The translations under genes and the position numbers were made by a program. A stretch of DNA of 13,194 bases from an uncultured Bacillaceae bacterium (lineage in GTDB: Bacteria; Bacillota; Bacilli; Bacillales; Pradoshiaceae): the NCBI GenBank assembly GCA_904501845.1, contig CAJGCH010000052.1, positions 1 through 13,194 on the forward strand, written 5' to 3'. This document shows positions 12,923 to 13,194 of this stretch, piece after piece. The notes under the pieces are model-generated. The model did no database searches and was not told where the DNA came from. It saw only the letters and a list, made by a program, of their open reading frames with translations. Each line of letters begins with the position of its first letter. The stretch's first letter is position 1.

Positions 12923-12934
12923 TAATTGCAATTA
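12923..12934. promoter_or_regulatory. Perfect 12-base palindrome upstream of the secreted-protein promoter
   Basis: TAATTGCAATTA reads the same on both strands and lies 16 bases upstream of the candidate -35 box, where an activator would bind. It could be an operator for the neighbouring XRE-TPR regulator, but no matching copy is seen before the regulator's own gene, and AT-rich DNA yields such palindromes by chance. Confidence 0.3.
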
Positions 12935-12950
12935 TAGTAAATTTGCTCCG

Positions 12951-12979
12951 TTTCCAAAGAAAAAAATAATTAATATACT
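12951..12979 (+). promoter_or_regulatory. Candidate promoter of the secreted-protein gene
   Basis: TTTCCA (12951-12956) and TATACT (12974-12979) are separated by 17 bases. Transcription would start near 12986, leaving a leader of about 45 bases. The -35 is weak, as expected of an activator-dependent promoter. Confidence 0.45.
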
Positions 12980-13030
12980 AGTTTTACATCAAAGAGACAC
13001 AGAGATTATGAAATGAGAGGAGAGGAAGAA

Positions 13031-13194
13031 ATGAAGTCGAAAAGGTTATTCAGTACAGCCGTGTTGAGTTTGGCGATGGTATTCAGTGGGGCATCCTTCT
13101 CATCTGCTGCAGAAATGGAGAAAGCGCCGAAAGAGTCAGTTCAGAAGGAAACGTTCCGGGTGCTGATCAAGGGGTCTCAGACAGAACGGGCACA
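13031..13194 (+). CDS. Secreted protein, possibly subtilisin-type protease precursor (partial, runs off right edge)
   Basis: The first 54 codons are present. The N-terminus has a Sec signal peptide: basic MKSKR, a hydrophobic core to about residue 20, and a likely cleavage site after Ala27 in SFSSAA-E. The start of the mature precursor contains ETFRVLIKGSQTERA (40-54), which resembles the first strand of the inhibitor I9 propeptide of subtilases (YIVGFK and variants). That is the only clue to function and is weak. GGAGAGG precedes the ATG. It follows the RRNPP-type regulator unit in the same orientation, the position that the protease gene nprA occupies next to nprR-nprX in the B. cereus group. 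Confidence 0.75.
   Translation, partial: MKSKRLFSTAVLSLAMVFSGASFSSAAEMEKAPKESVQKETFRVLIKGSQTERA

Larger units (their letters stand above)
12720..13030 (+). other. Very AT-rich intergenic region upstream of the secreted-protein gene
   Basis: About 310 bases with no long ORF. It holds an ACCTGT/ACAGGT hairpin (12774-12779 with 12790-12795) without a clean terminator tail, an 18-codon ORF at 12759-12815 with only a weak ribosome site, a perfect 12-base palindrome TAATTGCAATTA (12923-12934), and a promoter candidate at 12951-12979. The length and AT-richness suit a regulated promoter. Confidence 0.55.

Overview
The window looks like a chromosomal segment of a moderately low-GC, endospore-former-type Bacillaceae. 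The evidence is purine-rich AGGAGG ribosome sites, sigma-A style promoters, intrinsic terminators, an S-box (SAM-I) riboswitch in front of a metI-type gene, and gene groupings known from Bacillus subtilis (a yhcF/yhcG or ytr-like ABC operon, pncA-pncB, a ywrD-ywrB-ywrA-like group). I see no tRNA, rRNA, CRISPR array, insertion sequence or phage gene.

Layout. Positions 1-2055 hold a leftward operon: a GntR/YtrA-type repressor, an ABC ATPase, a six-helix permease, and the start of a small exported protein running off the left edge. It is read from a near-consensus promoter that overlaps one of two tandem copies of a GTGTA-N12-TACAC operator. A rightward patatin-like phospholipase (2150-2995) converges on a leftward M42 metallopeptidase (3044-4090), with a shared bidirectional terminator between them. 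From 4225 onward all genes run rightward: SAM riboswitch plus metI; pncA-pncB (NAD salvage); a ywrD-like gamma-glutamyltransferase-family protein followed by two half-size chromate (CHR) transporters; a candidate ~80-nt small RNA; an XRE-TPR regulator of the RRNPP (peptide quorum-sensing) type; and, at the right edge, the start of a secreted protein that may be a subtilisin-type protease.

How the parts may work together. The most interesting region is 11088-13194. An independent promoter-to-terminator unit encodes a putative small RNA with an exposed anti-Shine-Dalgarno motif. Next comes the XRE-TPR regulator, and 20 bases after its stop codon, before the terminator, lies a 12-codon ORF (MNHKAPILPPVT) with a strong ribosome site. 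After the terminator comes the secreted protein. This layout resembles NprR-NprX-NprA of the B. cereus group, but the putative signal has no export leader, as in the leaderless SIP peptide of streptococcal RopB. That makes it a candidate undescribed leaderless peptide-signalling system; peptide function is inference. The other units look like ordinary housekeeping or accessory metabolism with clear regulatory elements.
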